Assembly: GCF_947492455.1 (NCBI RefSeq)
Contig: NZ_CANLNB010000004.1
Coordinates: 310,001-374,000, forward strand
Source of the DNA: an uncultured Aliiroseovarius sp.
GTDB taxonomy: Bacteria > Pseudomonadota > Alphaproteobacteria > Rhodobacterales > Rhodobacteraceae
Direction: 5' to 3'
Length of the DNA: 64,000 nt
Under the pieces are notes generated by a model. The model was given only the letters and a program-made list of their open reading frames with translations, searched no databases and had not been told where the DNA came from. A program made the translations under genes and the position numbers. How positions within the stretch are numbered: the first letter of the stretch is position 1; every line of letters begins with the position of its first letter. Positions 7,769 through 16,532 of this stretch are shown piece by piece.

Positions 7769-10231
7769 ATGGCTGCCTTGAAAACACTCACACTCGAGCT
7801 GGAAAACCTGTCCTGCGCGTCCTGCGTGGGGCGTGCCGAGCGTGCCTTGGGCGCGGTAAAAGGCGTGGAGGCTGCCCCTGTGAACCTTGCCACCGAAACC
7901 GCGCAGGTGTCCTTCGCAGCCCCCGCCACGACTGAAGGCCTTGCCTCCGCGCTGGATCGTGCGGGCTATCCGGCGCGGCGCGACACGGTGGTTCTGGACG
8001 TCCAGTCGATGTCCTGCGCGGCCTGTGTGGGTCGGGTCGAGCGGATGCTGAAAGCCACGCCCGGCGTGCTGGATGCCCGCGTAAACCTTGCCTCGGAGCG
8101 CGCGTTCGTAACCTTCCTGACTGGATCCGTAACGCCCGAAGCGCTGTCTGCGAAGATCACAAAGGCTGGTTTCCCGACGACCCCGCGCGCCGACAGCAGC
8201 ACGACCGGGCCGCGCGACAAGGCCGACGAAGCACGAGTGTTGAAGCACAAAGCACTGCTTGCCGCGGCCCTGACCCTGCCGGTCTTCGTGATCGAGATGG
8301 GGGGGCATCTGTATCCGCCGTTCCACCATTGGGTCATGCAAAACATCGGGCAGGGGGTGTCGCATTGGTTCCAACTGATCCTAACGACGATTGTTCTATT
8401 CGGCCCCGGTCGTCTGTTCTTTGCCAAAGGTATTCCGGCGCTTCTGCGCGGCGCGCCCGAGATGAACGCGCTGGTCGCACTGGGTGCCTCGGCGGCTTAC
8501 CTTTATTCTCTGGTGTCGGTCCTAACTCCCGGCATCCTGCCCGCCGGCACTGTGAACGTGTATTTCGAGGCCGCCGCCGTCATCGTCACCCTAATCCTCG
8601 TTGGCCGCTGGATGGAAGCCCGCGCCAAAGGTCGCACCGGCGAGGCGATCCGCACGCTGGTCGAGCTGGCGCCTGACGAGGCCACGATCGAGGTCGAAGG
8701 CCGCCAGATCACCCGCCCCGTCGCGCAGGTCATCACCGGCGAGATCATCGTGATCCGCCCCGGCGAACGCGTGCCGCTGGACGCCGAAGTGACCCACGGC
8801 GAGAGCCTTATCGATGAAAGCATGATCACCGGCGAACCGGTACCCGTCGCGAAAACCAAAGGCAGCGCGGTGACCGGCGGCACGGTGAACGGCACCGGCG
8901 CCCTGAAGGCCCGCGTGACTGCCGTCGGCCCCGACACGATGCTGTCCCAGATCGTGCGCATGGTCGAAGATGCCCAAGGCGCGCGGCTGCCCATTCAGGC
9001 GCTGGTGGACAAGATCACGGCAGTTTTCGTGCCTGTCGTGATGGCTGTCGCGGCCCTGACCGTCGCGGTTTGGCTGCTGATTGGCCCCGATCCTGCGCTG
9101 GGACTTGCGCTGGTCGCGGGTGTTTCGGTCCTGATCATCGCCTGCCCTTGCGCGATGGGCTTGGCCACGCCGACCTCAATCATGGTCGGTACCGGGCGCG
9201 CGGCGCAGTTGGGCGTGCTGTTCCGGCGTGGGGATGCGTTACAAGCGTTGCAGTCGGTGGATGTGGTGGCGTTTGACAAAACCGGGACTTTGACGGAAGG
9301 GCGTCCCGCGCTGACGGCCTACGAGGTTGCAGCAGGGCGAGATGCCGATGCGCTTCTCGCTGTGATCGCCGGGGCCGAGGCGCAAAGCGAACACCCGCTC
9401 GCACAGGCCATTCTGTCCGGCGCAGTGGACCGCGGCGTCACGCCAGCAACCGTCAGCAATGTCCAAACTGAAACCGGCTTCGGCCTGTCGGCCGAGGCCG
9501 AGGGCAAGCGCCTGCTGATCGGCTCGCAGCAGTATATGGCCCGCGAGGGTGTGCCTTTGACGGATCTCGTTGACCGGGCCGACCCGATGCGCACGGACGG
9601 TCAGACCGTGTTCTTCGCCGCCTATGACGGGCAGCTTGCTGCATTGATTGGTGTCGCCGATCCGGTGAAGCCCGACACGCCAAAAGCGCTCGAAGCATTG
9701 CGGGCGATGGGCAAAGAGTTGGTGATGATCACCGGCGACGATCCGACCACCGCCGCTGCCATCGCTGACCGGTTAGAGATCGACCGCGTGGTTGCGGGTG
9801 TTGTTCCGGGTGAGAAGCTGCAAACGATTGCCGACATGCAGTCCGAAGGTCGCAAGGTCGCCTTTGTCGGGGACGGCATCAACGATGCGCCCGCCTTGGC
9901 CCAAGCAGATGTCGGCATCGCCATCGGCACGGGCACGGATGTGGCGATCGAGGCCGCCGACGTGGTCCTGTCCTCGGGCGCTTTGTCGGGAGTGGTGAAC
10001 GCGCTTCAGGTCAGCCGCCGCACCATGACCAACATCCGCCAGAACCTTTTTTGGGCGTTCGGCTATAACGTCGCGCTGGTGCCCGTCGCGGCGGGCATTC
10101 TTTACCCGGCATGGGGCGTGCTTTTGTCGCCGATGCTGGGGGCAGGGGCGATGGCTGCGTCCTCGGTTCTGGTGCTGACCAACGCCTTACGCCTGCGGTT
10201 CATCAAGCCCGCACTGGAGGAGACCGCATGA
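7769..10231 (+). CDS. copA: Copper-exporting P1B-type ATPase
   Basis: Inner-membrane pump that expels Cu(I) using ATP. The 820-residue protein has two N-terminal HMA domains with CASC (Cys16/19) and CAAC (Cys83/86), eight predicted TM helices, the actuator TGE loop (MITGEPVPV), the intramembrane CPC metal site (Cys459-Pro-Cys461), the phosphorylation motif DKTGT (Asp503), SEHPLA of the nucleotide domain and GDGINDAP. The P1B-1 copper class fits CPC plus the CueR-type regulator. It has its own MerR-type promoter just upstream and ends in an ATGA overlap with that regulator, so CueR would be made with its target. Confidence 0.95.
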   Translation: MAALKTLTLELENLSCASCVGRAERALGAVKGVEAAPVNLATETAQVSFAAPATTEGLASALDRAGYPARRDTVVLDVQSMSCAACVGRVERMLKATPGVLDARVNLASERAFVTFLTGSVTPEALSAKITKAGFPTTPRADSSTTGPRDKADEARVLKHKALLAAALTLPVFVIEMGGHLYPPFHHWVMQNIGQGVSHWFQLILTTIVLFGPGRLFFAKGIPALLRGAPEMNALVALGASAAYLYSLVSVLTPGILPAGTVNVYFEAAAVIVTLILVGRWMEARAKGRTGEAIRTLVELAPDEATIEVEGRQITRPVAQVITGEIIVIRPGERVPLDAEVTHGESLIDESMITGEPVPVAKTKGSAVTGGTVNGTGALKARVTAVGPDTMLSQIVRMVEDAQGARLPIQALVDKITAVFVPVVMAVAALTVAVWLLIGPDPALGLALVAGVSVLIIACPCAMGLATPTSIMVGTGRAAQLGVLFRRGDALQALQSVDVVAFDKTGTLTEGRPALTAYEVAAGRDADALLAVIAGAEAQSEHPLAQAILSGAVDRGVTPATVSNVQTETGFGLSAEAEGKRLLIGSQQYMAREGVPLTDLVDRADPMRTDGQTVFFAAYDGQLAALIGVADPVKPDTPKALEALRAMGKELVMITGDDPTTAAAIADRLEIDRVVAGVVPGEKLQTIADMQSEGRKVAFVGDGINDAPALAQADVGIAIGTGTDVAIEAADVVLSSGALSGVVNALQVSRRTMTNIRQNLFWAFGYNVALVPVAAGILYPAWGVLLSPMLGAGAMAASSVLVLTNALRLRFIKPALEETA

Positions 10232-10629
10232 ACATTTCCGACGCTGCCACCCAGACCGGCCTGCCCGCCAAAACCATTCGCTATTACGAGGACATCAGGC
10301 TGGTCACACCCACCCGCAACACCAATGGCTACCGTGTGTTCGGCGAGACGGAATTGCACAAACTGACCTTTCTGGCCCGCGCCCGCGCGCTTGGTTTCTC
10401 GATCGAGGATTGCCGCACGCTTCTTGCGCTCTACGAAGATCAGTCCCGCGCTAGCGCCGATGTCAAACGCATCGCCCGCACCCATCTGGACGAGATCGAA
10501 GCGAAGATCGCGGACCTGATCGCCATGCGCGATACGCTGTCGCATCTGGTGCAGGCCTGTGCGGGCGATGACCGTCCGGATTGCCCGATCCTGAAGGGGA
10601 TCGAGGCGACCTCTGTGCGAAAAGATTGA
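10228..10629 (+). CDS. cueR: CueR-type copper-responsive MerR-family regulator
   Basis: A 133-residue transcription factor with an N-terminal winged helix (TGLPAKTIRYYEDIRLVTP), a long dimerisation helix and the C-terminal metal loop CAGDDRPDC (Cys111 and Cys119), which matches the two-cysteine Cu(I) loop of CueR. In this family the metal-bound dimer untwists a promoter with a 19-bp spacer, and such a promoter lies upstream of copA. The start overlaps the copA stop (ATGA). There is no obvious separate promoter or terminator. Confidence 0.92.
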   Translation: MNISDAATQTGLPAKTIRYYEDIRLVTPTRNTNGYRVFGETELHKLTFLARARALGFSIEDCRTLLALYEDQSRASADVKRIARTHLDEIEAKIADLIAMRDTLSHLVQACAGDDRPDCPILKGIEATSVRKD

Positions 10630-10719
10630 GGCACATCAAAGACGAACGGCTTGTCGTGGCGTTTATCCATGGGCGAAGCTGCGCTGAGTATGTTCGCGCA
10701 TTCGCAAAGGATTCGTCTG

Positions 10720-13401
10720 ATGGATAAAAGCCCTCTGACCCCGCTTTTCGATCCCACCTCGGTCGCTGTGTTCGGCGCCAGCCCCAGCGGCAACTCGGTT
10801 GGGGCAATGGCGTGGCGCAATCTGGTGGCGGGCGGCTTTGACGGAGCGCTTTATCCGATCAATCCCAAGCACAAAGCCATCGGTGACGCGACCTGCTATC
10901 GCAAAGTGACGGACCTGCCGGACGAGGTCGACCTGGCCGTGATCGCCACCCCTGCGCGCACCGTGCCGGGGATCATGCGCGACTGCGCCGAGGCAGGCGT
11001 GAAATCTGCCATCATCCTGTCGGCAGGGTTCGGAGAAGGTGACGGGCGCGGCAAGGATCTGGAAGCGCAGGTCGTGGCCGCCGCGCGCAAGGCTGACATC
11101 CGGTTCATGGGTCCGAATTGCGTCGGGCTGGTGCGCCCGTGGCTGGGGTTGGACGCGAGCTTTCTGCGCTCGGACCCACCAAAGGGACGGCTGGCCTTCG
11201 TCTCGCAATCCGGTGCGTTGGTGTCCGCGATTGCCGACTGGGCCGGTCCACACCATTCGGGCTTTTCGGCGATGGTCAGCCTTGGCAACTCGACCAATAT
11301 TGACTTCGGGGACGTGCTGGACTTCCTCGCCATGGATCCGCGTACCGACGCCATTTTGCTCTATATCGAGGGCATCAAGGACGCGCAGAACTTCATGTCC
11401 GCCTTGCGCCGTGCATCGCGTCTGAAGCCGGTGATCGTGCTGAAATCAGGCCGCCACGCGACCAGCTCGCAGGCGGCACATACGCATACGGGGGCGCTGA
11501 TCGGGTCGGACGACGTGTTCGACGCAGCGTTGGAGCGCGCTGGTGCGGTGCGGGTTGGCACGTTGGGCCAGCTTTTTGCCGCAGCCGAGATCCTCGCCAA
11601 CACGCGCAAAGTTGGCGGCAATCGTCTGTGCATCATCACCAATGGTGGTGGCGCTGGCGTCTTGGGCGCGGACCGGGCTGGTGATCTGGACATCGCGCTG
11701 CCGCCGCTGTCAGATGCCACCAAAGCCAAGCTGGACAAGGTCTTGCCCCCGTATTGGAGCCACGCCAACCCCGTCGATATTCTGGGCGATGCCGGGCCCG
11801 AGACCTATTCAGCCGCCGTGAAGGCCGCGATTGCCGATCCGGACAATGACGGCGTTCTGGTGATGCTAACCCCGCAGGCGATGACCGATGCCGTGGCGAC
11901 AGCACAAGCCGTCGTGGACGCGTTGCCGCGACGACGCAAGAAACCCGTTCTGGCCTGCTGGTTGGGCGAACCGGCGGTCGAAGAAGGCCGTGCGATCCTG
12001 TCCAAAGCCGGCGTGCCGGATTTCCAAACACCCGAACGCGCGGTCGAGGGTTTCAGCTATTTGGTCCAATACCGGCGCAACCGCAAACTGGCGCTAGAGG
12101 TCCCCCGCGCACGCGCCTTCGAGAAAGGCTTGGATCTGGACGGCGCGCGTCTGATCATCGCGCAGGCCTTGTCGGATGGCCGCAAGATGCTGTCGGACAC
12201 GGAAAGTAAGGCGTTGCTGAAGGCGTTCAACATTCCGGTGAACATGACAATCGAAGCGACGACCCCCTCGCAGGCTTTGGTGGCCGCGGAAACCGTGGGC
12301 TATCCGGTCGCGATGAAAATCGCCTCGCCCGATATCACGCATAAGACCAATGTGGGCGGCGTGCGGGTGAATGTGGCGCATGCGACCTCGGTCTCGCGGG
12401 TGTTTCACGAGCTGGTCAAATCCGCCAAAGCCGCACGGCCAGATGCGCAGATCACCGGCGTCACGGTCGAACCGATGGCGGGCCTGAAAGACCCGCGCGA
12501 GCTGGTCATCGGTGCCAGCCGCGATCCGGTCTTTGGCCCAACAATTCTGTTCGGCGCCGGGGGCACGATGGTCGAGGTCCTGAAAGACAGCGCCGTTGCG
12601 TTGCCGCCGTTGAATGCGGTTCTGTCTGAACGCTTGATCAACAAAACGCGCGTGTCGAAAGCCCTTGAGGGGTTCCGAGATTCCGCGCCCGTGGATCGCG
12701 ATGCGCTGATCGACGTGTTGAAGCGCGTCTCGATCATCGTGAGCTATCTGCCTGAGGTGATCGAGTTGGACATCAACCCTCTGTTTGTCAGCCCCGACGG
12801 GGTGTTGGCGGTGGATGCGCGCATTTCGGTCCAGCGAGCCCCTGCAAAGGACGGCCCCTATGACCACATGGCGATCCATCCCTATCCGCGCCACCTTGCG
12901 CGCGAGGCGTATCTGTCGGACGGCACACTTCTGGTGATCCGCCCGGTACGTCCGGAAGATGCTGAATATCTGCAATCCTTCGTGCGCGAGTTGTCGCCCG
13001 AGGCGCGGCAGATGCGCTTTATGGGCTCAGTGAATGAGCTTAGCCCGGAAATGCTGGCTCAGTTTTCCGCCATCGACTATCGCCGCGAGATGGCCTTGTG
13101 CGCCATGGCCGAGATTGACGGGCAGGACGTGCTGGTGGGCGTCGCGCGCTATGTGATCAACCCGGATCAGAAAAGCTGTGAATTTGCCATCGTCGTGTCG
13201 GACCGGATCCAGCATCAGGGGCTTGGGACGCGCCTGATGAAAGGGCTGTTCAGTGCCGCACAGGATCATGGATTGGATGTGATTGAAGGGACGGTTCTGA
13301 AGAAGAACGACCCGATGTTGCGCCTGATGAAAGAGCTGGGCTTTACCCAGCGGCCAGACCCCGATGACCGCGATGTGGTCATTGTCGAACGCTGGCTTTG
13401 A
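10720..13401 (+). CDS. PatZ-like bifunctional protein: NDP-forming acyl-CoA synthetase domains plus GNAT acetyltransferase
   Basis: The 893-residue protein has an N-terminal CoA-binding Rossmann domain (SVAVFGASPSGNSVG, about residues 13-27), a succinyl-CoA-ligase-like region (FVSQSGALVSAIADWA), an ATP-grasp domain from about residue 490 (GYPVAMKIASPDITHKT) and a C-terminal GNAT domain from about residue 735 with the acetyl-CoA loop QHQGLGTRLM. This order and size match the protein lysine acetyltransferase PatZ/YfiQ of E. coli. Whether the synthetase half is active cannot be told. I chose the ATG at 10720 (AAAGGA upstream); an upstream in-frame extension lacks a ribosome site. It is followed 24 bases later by an HDAC-family gene, so the two may set and remove acyl marks on the same proteins. 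Confidence 0.85.
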   Translation: MDKSPLTPLFDPTSVAVFGASPSGNSVGAMAWRNLVAGGFDGALYPINPKHKAIGDATCYRKVTDLPDEVDLAVIATPARTVPGIMRDCAEAGVKSAIILSAGFGEGDGRGKDLEAQVVAAARKADIRFMGPNCVGLVRPWLGLDASFLRSDPPKGRLAFVSQSGALVSAIADWAGPHHSGFSAMVSLGNSTNIDFGDVLDFLAMDPRTDAILLYIEGIKDAQNFMSALRRASRLKPVIVLKSGRHATSSQAAHTHTGALIGSDDVFDAALERAGAVRVGTLGQLFAAAEILANTRKVGGNRLCIITNGGGAGVLGADRAGDLDIALPPLSDATKAKLDKVLPPYWSHANPVDILGDAGPETYSAAVKAAIADPDNDGVLVMLTPQAMTDAVATAQAVVDALPRRRKKPVLACWLGEPAVEEGRAILSKAGVPDFQTPERAVEGFSYLVQYRRNRKLALEVPRARAFEKGLDLDGARLIIAQALSDGRKMLSDTESKALLKAFNIPVNMTIEATTPSQALVAAETVGYPVAMKIASPDITHKTNVGGVRVNVAHATSVSRVFHELVKSAKAARPDAQITGVTVEPMAGLKDPRELVIGASRDPVFGPTILFGAGGTMVEVLKDSAVALPPLNAVLSERLINKTRVSKALEGFRDSAPVDRDALIDVLKRVSIIVSYLPEVIELDINPLFVSPDGVLAVDARISVQRAPAKDGPYDHMAIHPYPRHLAREAYLSDGTLLVIRPVRPEDAEYLQSFVRELSPEARQMRFMGSVNELSPEMLAQFSAIDYRREMALCAMAEIDGQDVLVGVARYVINPDQKSCEFAIVVSDRIQHQGLGTRLMKGLFSAAQDHGLDVIEGTVLKKNDPMLRLMKELGFTQRPDPDDRDVVIVERWL

Positions 13402-13425
13402 GACGGGATAGGGGGAGGAGACCAC

Positions 13426-14349
13426 ATGCTATCCATCATTTCGCATAACGAATGCCGTGACCACGACGCCGGGCCATTGCACCCGGAAAGCAAGGCGCGG
13501 CTGGATGCGATCAACAACCAGCTGATCATGTCGGGCATGGACTATGTGGTGCGCCATCACGATGCGCCGCTGGTCACGCGCGAGCAGTTGGAGCGCGTGC
13601 ATGACAGCGATTATCTGGACCGCGTCTATGCGCTGGCGCCGGGTCAGGGGATGGAAAGCGTCGAGGTGGACGGGGACACAGTGATGAGCCCCGGCACCCT
13701 GAAAGCCGCCGAACGCTCGGCTGGGTCGGGCTGTATGGGCGTCGATCTGGTCATGTCCAAGGAAGCCAACCCGATCTTCTGCATGGTCCGCCCGCCCGGC
13801 CACCACGCGGAAAGCGACAAGGCGATGGGGTTCTGCCTGTTCAACAATATCGCGGTGGCTGCGGCCCATGCGCTTGAGGCTTATGGCCTGTCCCGCGTGG
13901 CGATCATTGATTTTGACGTCCACCACGGCAACGGCACGGAAGAGATCTTTAAGGCGGAACCGCGCGTGTTGTTCTGCTCAAGCTTCCAGCACCCGTTCTA
14001 CCCCTTCACCGGGCACGAGAAAGAGACCGATAATCTGGTCGACATCCCCCTATCGGCAGGGGCTGGAAGCGCCGAGTTCCGCGAGGCCGTGTCGGGCCAC
14101 TGGATCCCGCATCTGCGGGACTTCAAACCGGAATTTGTGTTTATTTCCGCAGGATTCGACGCCCATGTCGCCGATGACATGTCGAGTGTGCAGTTAACGG
14201 ACGCCGATTACGAATGGGTCACGCGCGAGCTGAAGGCCGTAGCGGACGAGTTCGCCGAGGGCCGGATCGTGTCGATGCTGGAAGGCGGGTACGAACCAGA
14301 CGTTCTGGCACGATCCGTCGTGAAGCATCTGGACGTACTGCTGGGATAA
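13426..14349 (+). CDS. Histone-deacetylase-family amidohydrolase
   Basis: A 307-residue zinc amidohydrolase of the HDAC superfamily, which removes acetyl groups from lysine or polyamines. Visible hallmarks: LHPESKARL near the start, RPPGHHAES (tandem catalytic His), the zinc motif IIDFDVHHGNGT (Asp and His ligands), SAGFDAHVAD (third ligand Asp) and the catalytic loop EGGYEPDVLARS. It resembles bacterial class II-like deacetylases that demodify acyl-CoA synthetases. The ATG follows GGGGGAGGAG 24 bases after the PatZ-like gene, implying co-transcription. The next gene is convergent, with GC hairpins and a repeat box in between. Confidence 0.9.
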   Translation: MLSIISHNECRDHDAGPLHPESKARLDAINNQLIMSGMDYVVRHHDAPLVTREQLERVHDSDYLDRVYALAPGQGMESVEVDGDTVMSPGTLKAAERSAGSGCMGVDLVMSKEANPIFCMVRPPGHHAESDKAMGFCLFNNIAVAAAHALEAYGLSRVAIIDFDVHHGNGTEEIFKAEPRVLFCSSFQHPFYPFTGHEKETDNLVDIPLSAGAGSAEFREAVSGHWIPHLRDFKPEFVFISAGFDAHVADDMSSVQLTDADYEWVTRELKAVADEFAEGRIVSMLEGGYEPDVLARSVVKHLDVLLG

Positions 14350-14378
14350 GGGGCTTTGCCCCTCGGCCCGGACGGGCC
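14350..14378. repeat. Two tandem GC hairpins after the HDAC-family gene
   Basis: GGGGC-TTT-GCCCC (14350-14362) and GGCCCG-GA-CGGGCC (14365-14378) directly follow the stop codon. They lead into a dispersed repeat box and lie between convergent genes, so they may act as a two-way terminator, although no long T-run is present. Confidence 0.6.
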
Positions 14379-14380
14379 TC

Positions 14381-14410
14381 ACCCCAGGATATTTCTGGCA
14401 AGAAAATGCG
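14381..14410 (+). repeat. Dispersed 3'-end repeat box, copy 1
   Basis: The sequence contains ATATTTCTGGCAAGAAAATG after CCCCAGG. Compared with the most common version (ATATTTATGACAAGAAAATG) it differs at two positions. It lies 32 bases after the upstream plus-strand stop codon and is oriented with that gene. Confidence 0.7.
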
Positions 14411-14431
14411 AAAGAGTGAGGGCCGGGACGG

Positions 14432-15505
14432 TCAGGTGAACCGGTCCGGGGTGATCTTCGCTACGGTGGTGGCCTCGATCTCGGGCGTACGCCCGGCGAC
14501 GAGGTCGGCCAGAAGTTGCGATGCGGCAGGCGAGGTTTGGAACCCGTATCCCCCTTGCCCGGCGCACCAGATGAAGCTGCGGTCCTCGGGTGCGGGGCCC
14601 AGAACAAGATTGCGGTCGGGTGCGAAGCTGCGCAGCCCGGCCCAGTTCGAGATCATCCGGGTGACGGGTTTTGTGACCATCGCCTCGTAGCGCGCCAGCC
14701 CCTCGGCCAGTACCATGTCGTCCGCCCAAGCGTCTTGCGGCTCCATCGGGTCTTCTTCCTCTGGGGATACGATCAGTGCGCCAGCGTCCGGTTTCGCATA
14801 CCAGCTTTCGCCCGCCCCCATCACCATCGGCCACCCTGACACATCCATGCCCTCGGGCGCGGTAATTCGCGCCATGGACCGGCGATAGGGTTGAATGCCG
14901 ATGGGCTTGATCCCGGCCATGGCGGCCACCTGATCGACCCACGGGCCAGCTGCGTTGACCAGTGTTTTGCACTGAACCGTCATCTTGGGGGTTGTGACCT
15001 CCCACCCGTGGGACAGGCGCGTGATGCCGGTGACTTTCGCGCGTGTGTGCACCTGACCATTCGCGCGAATGTCGCGGGCGAAGTTTTGCAATAGGCGGTC
15101 CGTGTCGATGTCCCACCCGTCAGCATGATAGCCCGCACCGATCATGGCGTCAGGATTGAGGATGGGAAACAGATCTAGCGCCTCGTCTATGGAGAGGGGA
15201 TCCATCTTCATCACCACAAGATCGTGGGCGAGCTCTTTGTCCTGTCCCTCGCCGCCGACAATCATCAGCCCGCGCGGGGATAGAACGCCACCATTTGCGG
15301 TTTCGTGATATTCGCGCGATGCGAGGTTCAGGGCGATCACGGAGGGAGCGCCATAGGTTGCCTCGTACATTGCAGCTGACCGGCCAGAGGCGTGATAGGC
15401 CAGCGCGTCCTCGGCCTCGAGCACGCAGACGGTGCCGAGTTGCGCTAGCCGTGCGCCAGCCGAGATCCCGGCGATGCCACCGCCGATAACAACGAAATCA
15501 TACAT
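14432..15505 (-). CDS. FAD-dependent oxidoreductase of the DAO family
   Basis: A 357-residue flavoprotein with the N-terminal FAD dinucleotide fold VVIGGGIAGISAGARLA, the HASGRSAAMYE segment, a central substrate domain and the C-terminal FAD contact CAGQGGYGFQTSPAAS. The family oxidises amines, amino acids or glycerol-3-phosphate; the substrate cannot be assigned. I chose the ATG at 15505, which overlaps the end of the upstream aldo/keto reductase gene by eight bases with GAAGAGA in front; an in-frame TTG at 15514 is the alternative. It is second in a leftward two-gene unit and ends convergently against the HDAC-family gene. Confidence 0.88.
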   Translation of the reverse strand: MYDFVVIGGGIAGISAGARLAQLGTVCVLEAEDALAYHASGRSAAMYEATYGAPSVIALNLASREYHETANGGVLSPRGLMIVGGEGQDKELAHDLVVMKMDPLSIDEALDLFPILNPDAMIGAGYHADGWDIDTDRLLQNFARDIRANGQVHTRAKVTGITRLSHGWEVTTPKMTVQCKTLVNAAGPWVDQVAAMAGIKPIGIQPYRRSMARITAPEGMDVSGWPMVMGAGESWYAKPDAGALIVSPEEEDPMEPQDAWADDMVLAEGLARYEAMVTKPVTRMISNWAGLRSFAPDRNLVLGPAPEDRSFIWCAGQGGYGFQTSPAASQLLADLVAGRTPEIEATTVAKITPDRFT

Positions 15506-16433
15506 TCTCTTCAATCCTGTCTGTCGCGGGCGCGGGCGTGGGTGTGAGCGCGGTCAGCCGGTCGCGCAGCTCGGTGGTCATGGTGAAGGACAGCGCGTCG
15601 AGTGACGGCTGCAATTGCTCTAGTGAACGGGCGGACAGGATGGGCGCGGGCCGTGCCGGATGGCTGGCCACCCACGCCACGGCGAGTGTTGCCGGATGCA
15701 CGCCCAAATCCTGCGCAATCTGAGGCAGGGCTTCGCCGGCCTTGTGCATCCATTCCAGCCCATAGCGCGCCGCATAACGGTGGTCTTCGGACAATCGGCC
15801 CGTGCCGCCTGTCGCGTATTTCCCGGTCAGAAGCCCGCCGCCCAAGGGGGAATAGGTTGCGGCCAGAATGCCCTCGGACGCGCACATGGGCAAAAGCTCG
15901 ACCTCGGCCTGACGTTTCACAAGGCTGAACATCGGCTGGATCACGTCGATTTTGGTGCCCAGCCGCTGCGCGATCGCGTGCGCTTTCATTGCCTGCCACG
16001 CGGCGAAGTTGGAGAGCGCGAGATAGCGGGTCTGCCCGGCCGACTGCAGCTCGGCCAGCAGCTCGATTTGGGTGTCCAACGCGAGGTTCGGGTTGAAGCG
16101 GTGCAGATAAAGGATATCGACCGCGTCCAGCCCCATGCGCGCCCGGGACGTGTCGAATTGCGATCGGAGGGCCGCGATATTGTCGGGGGCGTCGTAGCCA
16201 ATCTTGGTGGCGATGATCAGACGCTCGCGAAGAGGAACAATCAGCCGCCCGAGGATCTTCTCGGACGCGCCACCCGTATACAGATTTGCCGTGTCGAAAT
16301 GGGTGATGCCCGCGTCGACACACGCGTCAAACATCGCGCGCGCGGCGGCATCATCTGCGTTCTCGCCAAACTGCATAGCGCCGAAAGCGAAGCGGGGGGC
16401 GGGGGTGCCATCAAGGGAAATCAGGTCGGTCAT
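15498..16433 (-). CDS. Aldo/keto reductase
   Basis: A 311-residue NADPH-dependent TIM-barrel reductase. The catalytic tetrad can be read: Asp in FDTANLYTGG, Tyr in the same motif, Lys in IIATKIGY and His in LYLHRFNP. The C-terminal cofactor region is PILSARSLEQLQ rather than the more common GASS version. The substrate is unknown. The ATG at 16433 has only a weak ribosome site. It is translated into the FAD oxidoreductase with an eight-base overlap, so the two probably act together. The terminator of the upstream EF-hand gene lies 35 bases before this start. Confidence 0.88.
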   Translation of the reverse strand: MTDLISLDGTPAPRFAFGAMQFGENADDAAARAMFDACVDAGITHFDTANLYTGGASEKILGRLIVPLRERLIIATKIGYDAPDNIAALRSQFDTSRARMGLDAVDILYLHRFNPNLALDTQIELLAELQSAGQTRYLALSNFAAWQAMKAHAIAQRLGTKIDVIQPMFSLVKRQAEVELLPMCASEGILAATYSPLGGGLLTGKYATGGTGRLSEDHRYAARYGLEWMHKAGEALPQIAQDLGVHPATLAVAWVASHPARPAPILSARSLEQLQPSLDALSFTMTTELRDRLTALTPTPAPATDRIEENV

Positions 16434-16465
16434 GGCGCGACACTGCCACGGGGTTTTGCAAAGGA

Positions 16466-16490
16466 AAAGGCCCCGCGTGATGCGGGGCCT
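16466..16490 (-). terminator. Rho-independent terminator of the EF-hand gene
   Basis: On the minus strand AGGCCCCGC and GCGGGGCCT form a 9-bp stem with a 5-base loop, followed by TTTTCCTTT. It lies 43 bases beyond the EF-hand stop codon. Confidence 0.82.
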
Positions 16491-16532
16491 GAACTTTAGG
16501 TGGCTCTCTTTTCAGAGTGTGACGGGACGTGC

